Assembly (NCBI GenBank): GCA_009699865.1
Contig: WLNJ01000002.1
Location: forward strand, 1-64,000
Length of the DNA stretch: 64,000 nucleotides
Direction: 5' to 3'
Origin: Actinomycetota bacterium
GTDB taxonomy: Bacteria; Actinomycetota; Thermoleophilia; Solirubrobacterales; Solirubrobacteraceae
Shown here one piece after another: positions 43,308-51,673 of the stretch. The position numbers and the translations under genes are program-made. The notes below the pieces were generated by a model that saw only the letters and a program-made list of their open reading frames with translations, was not told the DNA's origin and searched no databases. Positions within the stretch are counted from its first letter, which is position 1, and the number at the start of each line of letters is the position of its first letter.

Positions 43308-44080
43308 TTACCCCCATCACCTATGAGCGCCGCGGCTCCTGTGCCGTGGTGACCATTTGCAGACCCGAGCGTCGCAACGCAGTTGACGGGCCAACAGCCG
43401 ACGCACTGGAGAACGCCTACGCCACATGGCTGGCCGACGACCTAGCGAAGGTAATGATCCTGACCGGGGAAGGTCCTGACGCCTTCTGCGCCGGCGCAGA
43501 CCTGAAGGCGCTTGACACTCTCGCCCCACGGATTCAAGCCGAGGGGGGTCCACTCGGCTTCACACGCCGCATCGCCCCCAAGCCAACCATTGCCGCAATC
43601 GAAGGCTGGTGTCTGGCAGGCGGCTTTGAACTGGCGCTGTGGTGTGACCTGCGCATCTCGACCGAGACTTCAAAGTTTGGATTCACTGAACGCCGCTTTG
43701 GGGTCCCATTGATCGATGGCGGAACCCAGCGGCTACCGCGAGTAGTTGGGCTGGGGCGAGCACTCGACCTGATCCTCACTGGCAGGATCATTGACGCCGA
43801 TGAGGCCGGCTCAATTGGTCTCACCACTGAGACCGTTGCGCCAGGGCAAGCCCTCACTCGTGCACTTGAACTGGGTGAGGCGATCGCCGCCTTCCCATGG
43901 GACACGCTGGTCGCTGACCGCGAGTCCACGCTGGAAGCGCAAGGCGTCGCTCTGGCCGACGGTCTCATCAGCGAAGCACTCCGCGGAGCACCCACTGTGG
44001 TCACAGGGCTAGAGGGCGCACAGCGCTTTTCCTCCGGCGAAGGCCGCCACGGGAGTAGCATCCCTCCAAGCGCCGGCTGA
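43289..44080 (+). CDS. Enoyl-CoA hydratase/isomerase (crotonase) family protein
   Basis: A 263-residue CoA-thioester enzyme. Crotonase blocks are clear: VTICRPERRNAVDG, the oxyanion segment PDAFCAGADLKAL, GWCLAGGFELALWCDLRIS and the Glu-bearing GFTERRFGVPLIDGGTQRLPR, followed by LGRALDLILTGRIIDADEAGSIGL. The first catalytic Glu position of true hydratases (near GGG/GGFE) reads G-G-F-E-L-A, so hydratase activity is possible but not assured. Start GTG 43289 lies inside the preceding gene. It precedes the AcrA1-like reductase and thioesterase genes, consistent with fatty-acyl metabolism. Confidence 0.9.
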   Translation: MARRLVVTPITYERRGSCAVVTICRPERRNAVDGPTADALENAYATWLADDLAKVMILTGEGPDAFCAGADLKALDTLAPRIQAEGGPLGFTRRIAPKPTIAAIEGWCLAGGFELALWCDLRISTETSKFGFTERRFGVPLIDGGTQRLPRVVGLGRALDLILTGRIIDADEAGSIGLTTETVAPGQALTRALELGEAIAAFPWDTLVADRESTLEAQGVALADGLISEALRGAPTVVTGLEGAQRFSSGEGRHGSSIPPSAG

Positions 44081-44123
44081 CCGTCGGCCCACATAAGGAA
44101 TTCTTTGGCGGGGAGGCTGAGGC

Positions 44124-46103
44124 ATGTCCAACTATTTCGTTACCGGGGCAACCGGGTTTATCGGGCGCAGACTTGTAGAGAAGCTGTTGGAACGCGAGGG
44201 CACCGTCTACGCGCTAGTGCGGCCTGAGTCAGTCGGAAAGATCGACGCGCTCCGCGAATCGCTCGCCGAAGGAGACCGACTGATCCCAATTGAGGGCGAC
44301 CTAGGACAGCCGCTGCTTGGCGTCTCAGATGCTGAGATCAAAAGGCTCTCTTCAGAGGTCACCGAGTTCTTCCACCTGGCGGCCGTTTATGACATGACTG
44401 CTGATGAGGAAAGAAACCGGATGGCCAATGTTGAAGGCACCCGTCACGCCGTTGAACTGGCTAATGCGCTCGGGGCGCGGATGCACCACATCTCGTCCAT
44501 CGCAGTTGCGGGAGACCACAAGGGCAACTTCCGTGAGGACATGTTTGACGAAGGTCAACCCCTCACCCACCCCTACCACCGAACAAAGTTCGAGGCGGAG
44601 AAGATCGTCCGGACTGACTCAACGACCCCCTGGCGCGTCTACCGGCCGGCAATTGTGGTCGGCGATTCACGGACTGGGGAGATGGACAAGATTGACGGCC
44701 CGTACTACTTCTTCAAAGCGATCCAGAAAGCTCGCGGTGCGCTTCCAGCGTGGGTTCCTCTGATCGGACCTGAGCTGGGCGACACAAATGTGGTCCCGGT
44801 GGACTGGGTCGCAGCGAGCATTGACCACATTGCCCACCTCGACGGGATGGATGGTCGTGCCTTCCATCTCGCCAATCCAAAGCCGCAGGCTTCTGGAGAT
44901 GTCCTCAACACCATTGCCCGCGCCGCCCACGCGCCACAGATGGCAATGCGTGTCGACGCCGGCCTGCTGGACGCCCTCCCCAAGGGCACCTTCTCACTCG
45001 CCATGCAGCTCCCCGCTCTCAAGGGTGTGCGCAAAGCAATCTTGGCGGACATTGGAATTCCTGATCAAGTCCTGAGCTATGTCGGTCTCACCGCACAGTT
45101 CGACACGCGCGACTCAGAGCTGGCACTTGCTGACACTGGGATCGAGCTTCCAGCCTTGGATGATTACGCGTGGAAGCTCTGGGATTACTGGGAGCGCCAC
45201 CTTGACCCCGATCTCTTCAGAGACCGTTCGTTCGAGGGAGCCGTCGCCGGTCGGACAGTTCTGATCACCGGCGCCTCAAGCGGCATCGGGCGCGCAGCAG
45301 CAATCAAGATCGCAGCGGCAGGGGGTGTTCCGCTCCTGGTAGCCCGCTCACTCGACAAGCTCGAGGAGCTGAAGGCTGAGATCGAAGCATCCGGTGGCAG
45401 TGCGTGGGCCTACAGCGCTGATCTAGCGGAGATTGATTCAGTAGACGACCTCGTCTCGCGCGTGCTTGCCGACCACGCGAGCGTGGACTTCCTGATCAAT
45501 AACGCTGGCCGTTCGATCCGCCGTTCGGTAGCACTCTCCTACGACCGCTTCCACGACTTTGAGCGGACAATCCAACTCAACTACCTCGGGACGATCAAGC
45601 TGATCATGGGTCTGCTCCCAGGGATGCGGGAGCGCCGAAGTGGCCACATCGTGAATGTTAGTTCGATTGGCGTTCAGACCGGTCCACCAAGGTTCAGCGC
45701 ATATGTGGCGTCGAAGGCAGCCCTCGACGCCTTCACACGGGTGGTTGCCTCTGAGACCATCAGCGAGGAGGTCACGTTCACGACGATCCACATGCCACTT
45801 GTGCGGACGCCAATGATCGCGCCCACAAAGATCTACGACTCTTTCCCCACCATCTCTCCAGATGAGGCTGCTGATCTGATCTGCGAGGCGATCCGCAGCA
45901 AGCCGAAGAACATCAACACGCGGCTGGGCACATTTGGTGAGATCGCATATGCCTTGGCACCCAAGGCAGTTGACCAGGTCATGAGTGCGGCTTACAAGGT
46001 CTTTCCCGACTCGGCAGCATCCAAGGGCGAGAGCGATCCCTCTGAGAAGGCCTCAACGGAGCAGATCGCGCTGGCCCATCTGATGCGCGGCATCCACTGG
46101 TAG
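44124..46103 (+). CDS. Two-domain SDR fusion, AcrA1-like fatty acyl reductase
   Basis: A 659-residue fusion of two Rossmann enzymes. Residues 1-360 form an extended SDR of the thioester-reductase/NAD_binding_4 type: YFVTGATGFIGRRLVEKLL, EFFHLAAVYDM and the Y-x-x-x-K motif PYHRTKFEAEK. Residues 375-620 form a classical SDR: VLITGASSGIGRAAAI, NNAGRSIRR, Ser in VNVSSIG and FSAYVASKAALDAF (Y-x-x-x-K). The arrangement matches Mycobacterium Rv3391 (AcrA1), which reduces fatty acyl-CoA to aldehyde and alcohol; wax-ester formation is therefore plausible. The ATG at 44124 has GGGGAGG 8 nt upstream. A crotonase gene precedes it and a thioesterase gene follows. Confidence 0.92.
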   Translation: MSNYFVTGATGFIGRRLVEKLLEREGTVYALVRPESVGKIDALRESLAEGDRLIPIEGDLGQPLLGVSDAEIKRLSSEVTEFFHLAAVYDMTADEERNRMANVEGTRHAVELANALGARMHHISSIAVAGDHKGNFREDMFDEGQPLTHPYHRTKFEAEKIVRTDSTTPWRVYRPAIVVGDSRTGEMDKIDGPYYFFKAIQKARGALPAWVPLIGPELGDTNVVPVDWVAASIDHIAHLDGMDGRAFHLANPKPQASGDVLNTIARAAHAPQMAMRVDAGLLDALPKGTFSLAMQLPALKGVRKAILADIGIPDQVLSYVGLTAQFDTRDSELALADTGIELPALDDYAWKLWDYWERHLDPDLFRDRSFEGAVAGRTVLITGASSGIGRAAAIKIAAAGGVPLLVARSLDKLEELKAEIEASGGSAWAYSADLAEIDSVDDLVSRVLADHASVDFLINNAGRSIRRSVALSYDRFHDFERTIQLNYLGTIKLIMGLLPGMRERRSGHIVNVSSIGVQTGPPRFSAYVASKAALDAFTRVVASETISEEVTFTTIHMPLVRTPMIAPTKIYDSFPTISPDEAADLICEAIRSKPKNINTRLGTFGEIAYALAPKAVDQVMSAAYKVFPDSAASKGESDPSEKASTEQIALAHLMRGIHW

Positions 46104-46107
46104 GCGA

Positions 46108-46113
46108 TACGGT
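46108..46113 (+). promoter_or_regulatory. Candidate leaderless -10 box
   Basis: TACGGT, 6 nt before the GTG at 46120; only 16 bp separate this gene from the preceding stop. Confidence 0.4.
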
Positions 46114-46119
46114 CGGGGC

Positions 46120-46962
46120 GTGAGCCCAACCCCATTCAGTATTGCCAGCAGCCTTGAGCCCAAGGGTCAGGACTGTTTCGTAGGAACAATCCCAACGGGA
46201 TGGAGTGTCGTCGTCGGAACCCATGGGGGCCTGATCGCCGCACTGATGACACGGGCGGCAGGGCTTGTCACTGGACCCGAGCGACCGATCCGCTCGATCA
46301 CAATCCATTTCGCCCGACCGGCCAAACCAGGCGAGATCACTATCGAGGCGACACGCGAGCGCGAAGGCAGTCGCATCAGTGCCTTGTCACTGCGGATGAA
46401 GCAGGGCGGTGAGACGGTCGCGCTGGCCCTTGCTGCTGGCGGCGCCCTACGGGAGTCCATGTCCTTCACAGATCTTCCGATGCCCGATGTGCCTGCTCCC
46501 GAGGCGATCCCTCAGCTTGAGTATCTCCCGGGCGTAATGCCGCAGTTCATGGCCCACGCGGACTTCAGGCCCGTCTGGTCTGGCAGTCCAGGCTCCCCCA
46601 GCTCAACCCCAGATGCGATCGTCGGCGGTTGGATGCGGGCGCTCGAGGGAGCTCCCCTAGATGCGCCGGGCTGCGCCTTCCTAGCGGATATGTGGTGGCC
46701 CGCCGTGTTTGCTGTCAGTGATGGCCCAGTTGGCGCTCCGACAATCGACCTGACCATCCACTTCAGGTCTGAGCTTCCACCCGCAGATTCCCAACCGGAT
46801 CAGTTCACACTGGGGCGATTCCGTTCACGCCTGATTGACAGCGGTCATTTTGAGGAGGACGGTGTCCTCTGGTCTAGCTCCGGGAAGGTCCTTGCGCAGA
46901 GCCGTCAGCTCGCTCTAGTGCTCCCACTCCCACCCGGGGGAATTGCTGGCGCCAAGATCTAA
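46120..46962 (+). CDS. TesB-like double-hotdog acyl-CoA thioesterase
   Basis: A 280-residue protein with the double hotdog plan. The first half has GTHGGLIAALMTRAAGL and IRSITIHFARPAKPGEITIEATREREG; the second has PDAIVGGWMRAL, AFLADMWWPAVF and IDLTIHFRSELP, each hotdog carrying the helix and long strands of the fold. It should hydrolyse medium/long acyl-CoA, complementing the neighbouring acyl reductase. Start GTG 46120. It converges on the pseudopilin-like gene with 30 bp between stops. Confidence 0.88.
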   Translation: MSPTPFSIASSLEPKGQDCFVGTIPTGWSVVVGTHGGLIAALMTRAAGLVTGPERPIRSITIHFARPAKPGEITIEATREREGSRISALSLRMKQGGETVALALAAGGALRESMSFTDLPMPDVPAPEAIPQLEYLPGVMPQFMAHADFRPVWSGSPGSPSSTPDAIVGGWMRALEGAPLDAPGCAFLADMWWPAVFAVSDGPVGAPTIDLTIHFRSELPPADSQPDQFTLGRFRSRLIDSGHFEEDGVLWSSSGKVLAQSRQLALVLPLPPGGIAGAKI

Positions 46963-46992
46963 AGTGGGTTGAGTAGGGACTTCCCGCGCAAC

Positions 46993-48279
46993 TCACACCG
47001 CGAGACAGTCGGCCCTTGGTAGCCAGCCAAGGCCAGGGAGCTGTGTAGCGACCGAGGTAAGCCGTTGATCATCCGTAGAGCTGCTTGCGTCTGCCCCGAG
47101 CCGGAGGCCTAACGCTCCTCCAGCTCCCACTCCGGCCACCCTCCGGCTAAGGCTCCATCTCCGGACCGTCCTCACGCCGCGCTGAGCCAGTCCCACGGAC
47201 AGCCTTCCCTTGGCTTCCAGCAGGCCAGCAGGGTCCAGATTCCGCCCGGCAGCAAGGAGGTCTACCGCGGCCTCCCGGTCGGCTTCTGAAGCTAGTTCCA
47301 GCGTGACCTCGTTGTCGATCACTTCGCCATCACCGGTTCGGCTGTCTCCTATCACCTGCCTCAGCTTCGTTGGAAGACGAAAGCCCCGCCTAGTCGAGAG
47401 CTTGCTCTCCTTGAAGATCTTCAGCCGCGTGGGGGCCCCATTTAGGTCGGTCTCCAATGACGCCACAGCGTTGGCATCCAGCTGCGCGTCGAGTCCACCA
47501 CCGAACAGATCGAGAATCCCCGTGACCCGATCATCTAGGCGCATGAACCAGGTTGTGCCCGTCTTGGTTGTACGGCGGCCCAAGGCACCGCGAAGTGTCG
47601 CCTCGAGCTTGCCGCCGATCGGCCCAGTTCCAAAACCGAGCGACCCACCGGCGGTGAAACCGCCCGATATCCAGCGTTCATCCGGCTCAGGTGGAGGTTT
47701 GGGCGCTCCCGCTAGGACGCCACAGAGAGGACAGACCTTCCCTAGGGCGCTTCTAAGGCGTCCATCGAGCCTCTGGGAGCCTCCGAACGCACTAAGGAAG
47801 CTCTGGGCCGCCTTTGCGCTTGGGAGCACCCAGACGCGCCCAGAGGTCACAGCAGCGCCCCCGTCGATAGCTGCCTCCCCTCTGGCTCCCCACGGTCCGA
47901 GCCGCATGTGCGCGCCGACTGCGGCTCCGAGCCCCGCGCGTGCCCCATCCGAGAAGGACACCCTCACCTTCCCGTTCGACATTGACTCGACCACCAGACC
48001 GAGTTGAGCAGCGAGCCGCACTATTCCCACATCAACTGAGAACTGCTGGTTTCCAGTCTTCCGGGCAAGCGGGCAGACCTCAAGATCAGCTGGCAACGAC
48101 GCGGCGTGGATAGGTGGGCATCGCTGCTCTGACACCTCGCAGATGCCCCGTCTGATTGATGCCTCCACGGCGGCCCCTAGGCCACCGCTCGTCAGAGCCG
48201 TAGCTGCCCCGAGAACGATCATCACCAGCAAGGACAAGGCTAGGTATTCCGTGGTGCCTTGCCCGGAGTCATCGCGCAT
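46993..48279 (-). CDS. Large protein with pseudopilin-type N terminus
   Basis: A 428-residue protein. The first 33 residues follow the Flp/TadE pattern: charged MRDDSGQG, Glu five residues after the G-Q, then TTEYLALSLLVMIVLGAATAL. The rest is unusual for a pilin: about 100 residues with cysteines (GICEVSEQRC, EVCPL), a glycine-rich region with short motifs such as SLGFGTGPIGGKLEATLRGALG and LFGGGLDAQLDANAV that look like extended beta hairpins, a C-P-L-C-G motif, and a basic C-terminal part. No enzyme family is recognised. The ATG at 48279 is preferred; a longer frame would run into the ABC operon promoter. It could be a large tip or anchor subunit. Confidence 0.8.
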   Translation of the reverse strand: MRDDSGQGTTEYLALSLLVMIVLGAATALTSGGLGAAVEASIRRGICEVSEQRCPPIHAASLPADLEVCPLARKTGNQQFSVDVGIVRLAAQLGLVVESMSNGKVRVSFSDGARAGLGAAVGAHMRLGPWGARGEAAIDGGAAVTSGRVWVLPSAKAAQSFLSAFGGSQRLDGRLRSALGKVCPLCGVLAGAPKPPPEPDERWISGGFTAGGSLGFGTGPIGGKLEATLRGALGRRTTKTGTTWFMRLDDRVTGILDLFGGGLDAQLDANAVASLETDLNGAPTRLKIFKESKLSTRRGFRLPTKLRQVIGDSRTGDGEVIDNEVTLELASEADREAAVDLLAAGRNLDPAGLLEAKGRLSVGLAQRGVRTVRRWSLSRRVAGVGAGGALGLRLGADASSSTDDQRLTSVATQLPGLGWLPRADCLAV

Positions 48280-48382
48280 ACGCCGAGCATCGCTCAGCGA
48301 TCGTCCGTTTCGCTCCGATTTGCTGAACTTGGAACTGTCCCGTGAGGCAACCGCGCGTCTTTGCCGCTGGCGCAATGGGAAG

Positions 48383-49264
48383 ATGCCAACTGTGAGCAGC
48401 AGCGACACAGCGATCGAGGTCATTGACCTCCACAAGTCCTATGGGGAGACAGAGGCTGTAGCCGGCCTCTCATTCGAGGTGCGCCGGGGTGAGGTGTTCG
48501 GACTGCTTGGACCAAACGGCGCCGGGAAAACTACGACGGTGGAGATCCTCGAGGGCTACCGGGCCCGCACCAGTGGCAGAGTGACCGTCCTCGGACTTGA
48601 CCCTGAAGGTCGCCCGCGCGACCTGCGTGAGCGTGTTGGGATTGTCCTCCAGAACAGCGCTCTTTATGCCAACCTCACAGTGCACGAGGCTCTTTCGCAC
48701 TTCGCCAGCCTCTACCCAGCGCCACGCAACGTTGATGAGACGATCGCTCTGGTGGGCCTGCAGGGCAAGGAGGACGGTCGTAGCCGCACCCTCTCGGGTG
48801 GCCAGAGGCGCCGCCTAGACCTAGCCTTGGCTCTGATCGGTGATCCGGACCTTGTCTTCCTTGACGAACCCACCACGGGGTTTGACCCTCAAGCTCGCCG
48901 TGCCGCCTGGGAGACCATCCGCTCGCTCCGTTCGCTCGGCACGACGATTGTCCTCACGACCCACTATCTCGACGAGGCCCAAGAGCTGGCAGACCGAGTT
49001 GCCATCATCAAGGACGGCCGCGTCGTGGCCGAGGGAACCCCGCAGGACATCGGCGGGGCGACAGCCCACCAGGCCCGTGTGAGCTGGACTGACGAATACG
49101 GGGCTAAGCAGGAGATCGAAACGGACATGCCGACAAAGCTCCTGCACGAGATCACCGGGACAGCCTTAGCTGCCGGTCGGGAACTTACTGGCCTCAAGGT
49201 CAGCCGCCCAAGCCTTGAAGACATCTACTTGGACCTCACAATGGAGGAGCCGGGAGATGAGTAA
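48383..49264 (+). CDS. ABC exporter ATPase (DrrA-type)
   Basis: A 293-residue ATPase: Walker A GLLGPNGAGKTTTVEIL, Q-loop GIVLQNSALYANL, signature LSGGQRRRLDLALALIG, Walker B LVFLDEPTTGFDP, and switch His in LTTHYLDEAQ. A C-terminal 70-residue extension with beta strands follows, as in DrrA/CcmA-type export ATPases. The ATG at 48383 is chosen because it begins the family-like IEVIDLHKSYG; the long upstream frame runs antisense through the neighbouring gene. It overlaps the permease gene by 8 nt; substrate unknown. Confidence 0.93.
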   Translation: MPTVSSSDTAIEVIDLHKSYGETEAVAGLSFEVRRGEVFGLLGPNGAGKTTTVEILEGYRARTSGRVTVLGLDPEGRPRDLRERVGIVLQNSALYANLTVHEALSHFASLYPAPRNVDETIALVGLQGKEDGRSRTLSGGQRRRLDLALALIGDPDLVFLDEPTTGFDPQARRAAWETIRSLRSLGTTIVLTTHYLDEAQELADRVAIIKDGRVVAEGTPQDIGGATAHQARVSWTDEYGAKQEIETDMPTKLLHEITGTALAAGRELTGLKVSRPSLEDIYLDLTMEEPGDE

Positions 49265-50039
49265 CTTCGCCCAGCAACAAGCACCTCATCGCCGCTCGGC
49301 GGTCACCCTCGCTTGGAGGCAGTACCGGTTAGAGCGCAAGCTGTTTTGGCGCAATCCCTCGGCAGCATTTTTCAATCTGATGCTCCCGCTACTTCTCCTC
49401 CTCCTCTTCGGTGCCGTCTTCGCCGGGAACAAGAAGTACGTGGATGTAATCGTTCCGGGCATCGCCGGGATGGGAGTAATGGCATCAACATTCTCAGCCC
49501 TTGCCTTCAACCTCACCTTCCTGCGCGAGCAAGGTGTCCTCAAGCGCGTCCGCGGAACGCCAATGCCACCGGCGTCCTACCTCTCTGGTCTGTTGGCCAA
49601 CGCGGTTACCAACGCAGTCATCCAGATAACTGTGGTCATCCTCGTGGCCAGGTTTGGCTTCGGCGTGGGCTGGCCAAAGAACTGGATTGAGCTCGGGATC
49701 TTCCTTGCTGTCGGTGTCGCCACCTTCGGCGCCCTCGGCGTCGCTTTTTCCCACGCGATACCCAACTTCGATGCGGCCCCCGCATATGTCAATGCGATCT
49801 TCCTGCCAGTGATTTTCATCAGCGGGGTCTTCTATGACACTCAGACAGCTCCCGCCTTCCTCAAAGAGATCGCACAAATCCTCCCCCTCACGCACCTGAT
49901 CGACGGCCTCTCAGCAGCAATGGTGAGTGGCAAGGCGATTAGTACCCAGTTGGGCTCACTTGCGGTCCTGCTCGCCTGGGGCGCAGTCGGCGGAGTACTA
50001 GCCGTCCGTGGCTTCTCCTGGGACGAACGCGGAAACTAG
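49257..50039 (+). CDS. ABC-2 type exporter permease
   Basis: A 260-residue membrane protein of the ABC-2 family: a basic N terminus (HRRSAVTLAWRQYRLERKLFWRNPSAAFF), then about six hydrophobic helices with the ABC-2 signatures FLREQGVLKRVRGTPMPPASYL and FLPVIFISGVFYDTQTAPAFLKEIAQILPLTHLIDGL. It forms the channel for the preceding ATPase. The ATG at 49257 overlaps the ATPase stop. An exported drug or lipid is likely, but nothing nearby identifies it. Confidence 0.93.
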   Translation: MSNFAQQQAPHRRSAVTLAWRQYRLERKLFWRNPSAAFFNLMLPLLLLLLFGAVFAGNKKYVDVIVPGIAGMGVMASTFSALAFNLTFLREQGVLKRVRGTPMPPASYLSGLLANAVTNAVIQITVVILVARFGFGVGWPKNWIELGIFLAVGVATFGALGVAFSHAIPNFDAAPAYVNAIFLPVIFISGVFYDTQTAPAFLKEIAQILPLTHLIDGLSAAMVSGKAISTQLGSLAVLLAWGAVGGVLAVRGFSWDERGN

Positions 50040-50043
50040 AAGT

Positions 50044-50643
50044 TCAGAAAATCCAGTTCGCGGGCACATCGCCCGTGATCTGAACCGGTACCGCTGCAAG
50101 CGGCCCAACCTCGTACTCATCTCGCAAGACTGAACCAACGACACAGTCGTACCAATCGTCTCCATGGCGATGGAATCTCCGCAGTGTGCCCTCCTCGGTG
50201 AATCCGACCTTCCCTAGGGCGCCACGGGATCTCTCATTAGTCACGGCGGCATAGACGCTGAGGCGATCAATCCCCATTGCTCTGAACGCCAACGCGGCCA
50301 TCATCGCCTTCAGCTCAGTGTTCACCCCAGTTCCCCACTCTGGCTTAGTTAGCCAAGTGCCAATCACCACACTCCGATCACGCGGACGGGGTTCAGTAAA
50401 GGCGGTCACACCAAGTACCTCGTCGCCCCGAGTAACAAGGAAGCCAAGTTCCTCTCCAGCCTCTACCTGTCTGGGCATGCCGCCAATGAAGCTTTCTGCC
50501 TGGCTTAACTCGGTGTATGGACCCCAAGAGAGATAGCGCGTTGTCTCCACATCACTCCCGATCTCAAACAGCTGGGGTGCGTCGCTCAGCTGCGCGAAAC
50601 GGAGAACCAAGTTTGGGCCTTGGATCTTGAGGGACTCAGACAT
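50044..50643 (-). CDS. GNAT-family N-acetyltransferase (RimJ/RimL type)
   Basis: A 199-residue acetyltransferase. Family blocks: LVLRFAQLSDAPQLFEIGSDVETTRYLSWGPYT, then VIGTWLTKPEWGTGVNTELKAMM (acetyl-CoA loop; the usual Q/R-x-x-G-x-G reads P-E-W-G-T-G) and RLSVYAAVTNERSRGALGKVGFTEEGTLRRF. Substrate unknown; relatives modify ribosomal protein N termini or small amines. TAGGAT 6 nt before the ATG suggests a leaderless mRNA. Converges on the ABC permease gene with a 4-bp spacer. Confidence 0.9.
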   Translation of the reverse strand: MSESLKIQGPNLVLRFAQLSDAPQLFEIGSDVETTRYLSWGPYTELSQAESFIGGMPRQVEAGEELGFLVTRGDEVLGVTAFTEPRPRDRSVVIGTWLTKPEWGTGVNTELKAMMAALAFRAMGIDRLSVYAAVTNERSRGALGKVGFTEEGTLRRFHRHGDDWYDCVVGSVLRDEYEVGPLAAVPVQITGDVPANWIF

Positions 50644-50649
50644 ACGGTG

Positions 50650-50655
50650 ATCCTA
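50650..50655 (-). promoter_or_regulatory. Candidate leaderless -10 box
   Basis: TAGGAT on the minus strand, 6 nt before the ATG at 50643. Confidence 0.5.
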
Positions 50656-50755
50656 AGGCCGCAGCCTGATCTCGCGAGAGCTTGGGCGCAAACACCAAGA
50701 CGGGCTGCGTGCCAAGTTCCTCACCCTAACCCCAAATCTGCGCAATGCTTACGCG

Positions 50756-51673
50756 ATGACCACTGCACGGGACTGGCTACGTCACAACAGTTTTCATCAC
50801 GCAGAGTTCCCTGCACAGCGGATCGCCTTGCGTAGGGAGAGCTCTATCAGCGTTTGCTTGCCAGCACGGAATGAGGAGCGGACGATCGGCCCCATCGTCG
50901 CCGCCCTAATGCCACTGGTTGAACGCGGGACAATTGATCAGGTTGTAGTCGTTGACCAATCAACGGATGGAACGGCTGAGATCGCCGAGCGCCTTGGCGC
51001 TGAGGTGCACACTCAGTCAAGCCTGATGCCTGAATACGGTCCAGTCCTCGGCAAGGGTGATGCGATGTGGCGGGCCTTGAGCGTTATCAGTGGCGACATC
51101 ATCTGCTTCCTTGACGCCGACTCGGAGAACTTCACAGAACACTTCGCCTGTGGACTAATCGGCCCACTCGTAGAGCACGACCACATCTCCTTCGTGAAGG
51201 GCTTCTACCGCCGCCCATTCCGCCAAGCCGGAGTGACTCTCCCCGAGGGAGGCGGCCGCGTGACAGAACTAATGGCTCGACCACTCCTGAACCTCTTCTA
51301 TCCAGACTTGGCTGGTGTACGCCAACCCCTCGCGGGCGAGATAGCCGTTCGCCGCGAAGTCATCGAACAGATGCCCATGCTGACCGGTTACGGGGTTGAC
51401 ATCTCACTGCTAATTGACGCCTACCGCTACGGAGGCCTTGAGTCCATCGCTCAGGTTGACCTTGACACCCGTCAGAACGATCACCAACAGCTGGGCGACC
51501 TTGGACCAATGTCATTCGCTGTACTCAGGGCCGTGGCCAGCCGCCTCCAGATGGACGGTCGCCTCGACGAAGTGGGACCCACCACCTTCCTTGCTGCCCA
51601 AGGCACCGCAATGAGCGAGCTCGAGATCAGCCACGCCGAACGCCCAGCGTTCGCGTCAGTTACTGCCGGCTAG
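50756..51673 (+). CDS. gpgS: Glucosyl-3-phosphoglycerate synthase
   Basis: A 305-residue GT-A-fold glycosyltransferase that moves glucose to 3-phosphoglycerate, the first step to glucosylglycerate and, in mycobacteria, methylglucose lipopolysaccharide. Features: SISVCLPARNEERTIGPIV, VDQSTDGTAEIAERLGAEV, the metal-binding D-x-D in CFLDADSENF, and the GpgS-like FYPDLAGVRQPLAGEIAVRREVIEQMPMLTGYGVDISLLIDAY. It ends directly against the opposite-strand glutamate-synthase-like gene. The matching phosphatase GpgP is not in the window. Confidence 0.92.
   Translation: MTTARDWLRHNSFHHAEFPAQRIALRRESSISVCLPARNEERTIGPIVAALMPLVERGTIDQVVVVDQSTDGTAEIAERLGAEVHTQSSLMPEYGPVLGKGDAMWRALSVISGDIICFLDADSENFTEHFACGLIGPLVEHDHISFVKGFYRRPFRQAGVTLPEGGGRVTELMARPLLNLFYPDLAGVRQPLAGEIAVRREVIEQMPMLTGYGVDISLLIDAYRYGGLESIAQVDLDTRQNDHQQLGDLGPMSFAVLRAVASRLQMDGRLDEVGPTTFLAAQGTAMSELEISHAERPAFASVTAG

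Noticed and set aside
48143-48382. Upstream extension of the ABC exporter ATPase
   Set aside because: It lies antisense to the N terminus of the pseudopilin-like gene and has no homology-like content; the family start is at 48383.
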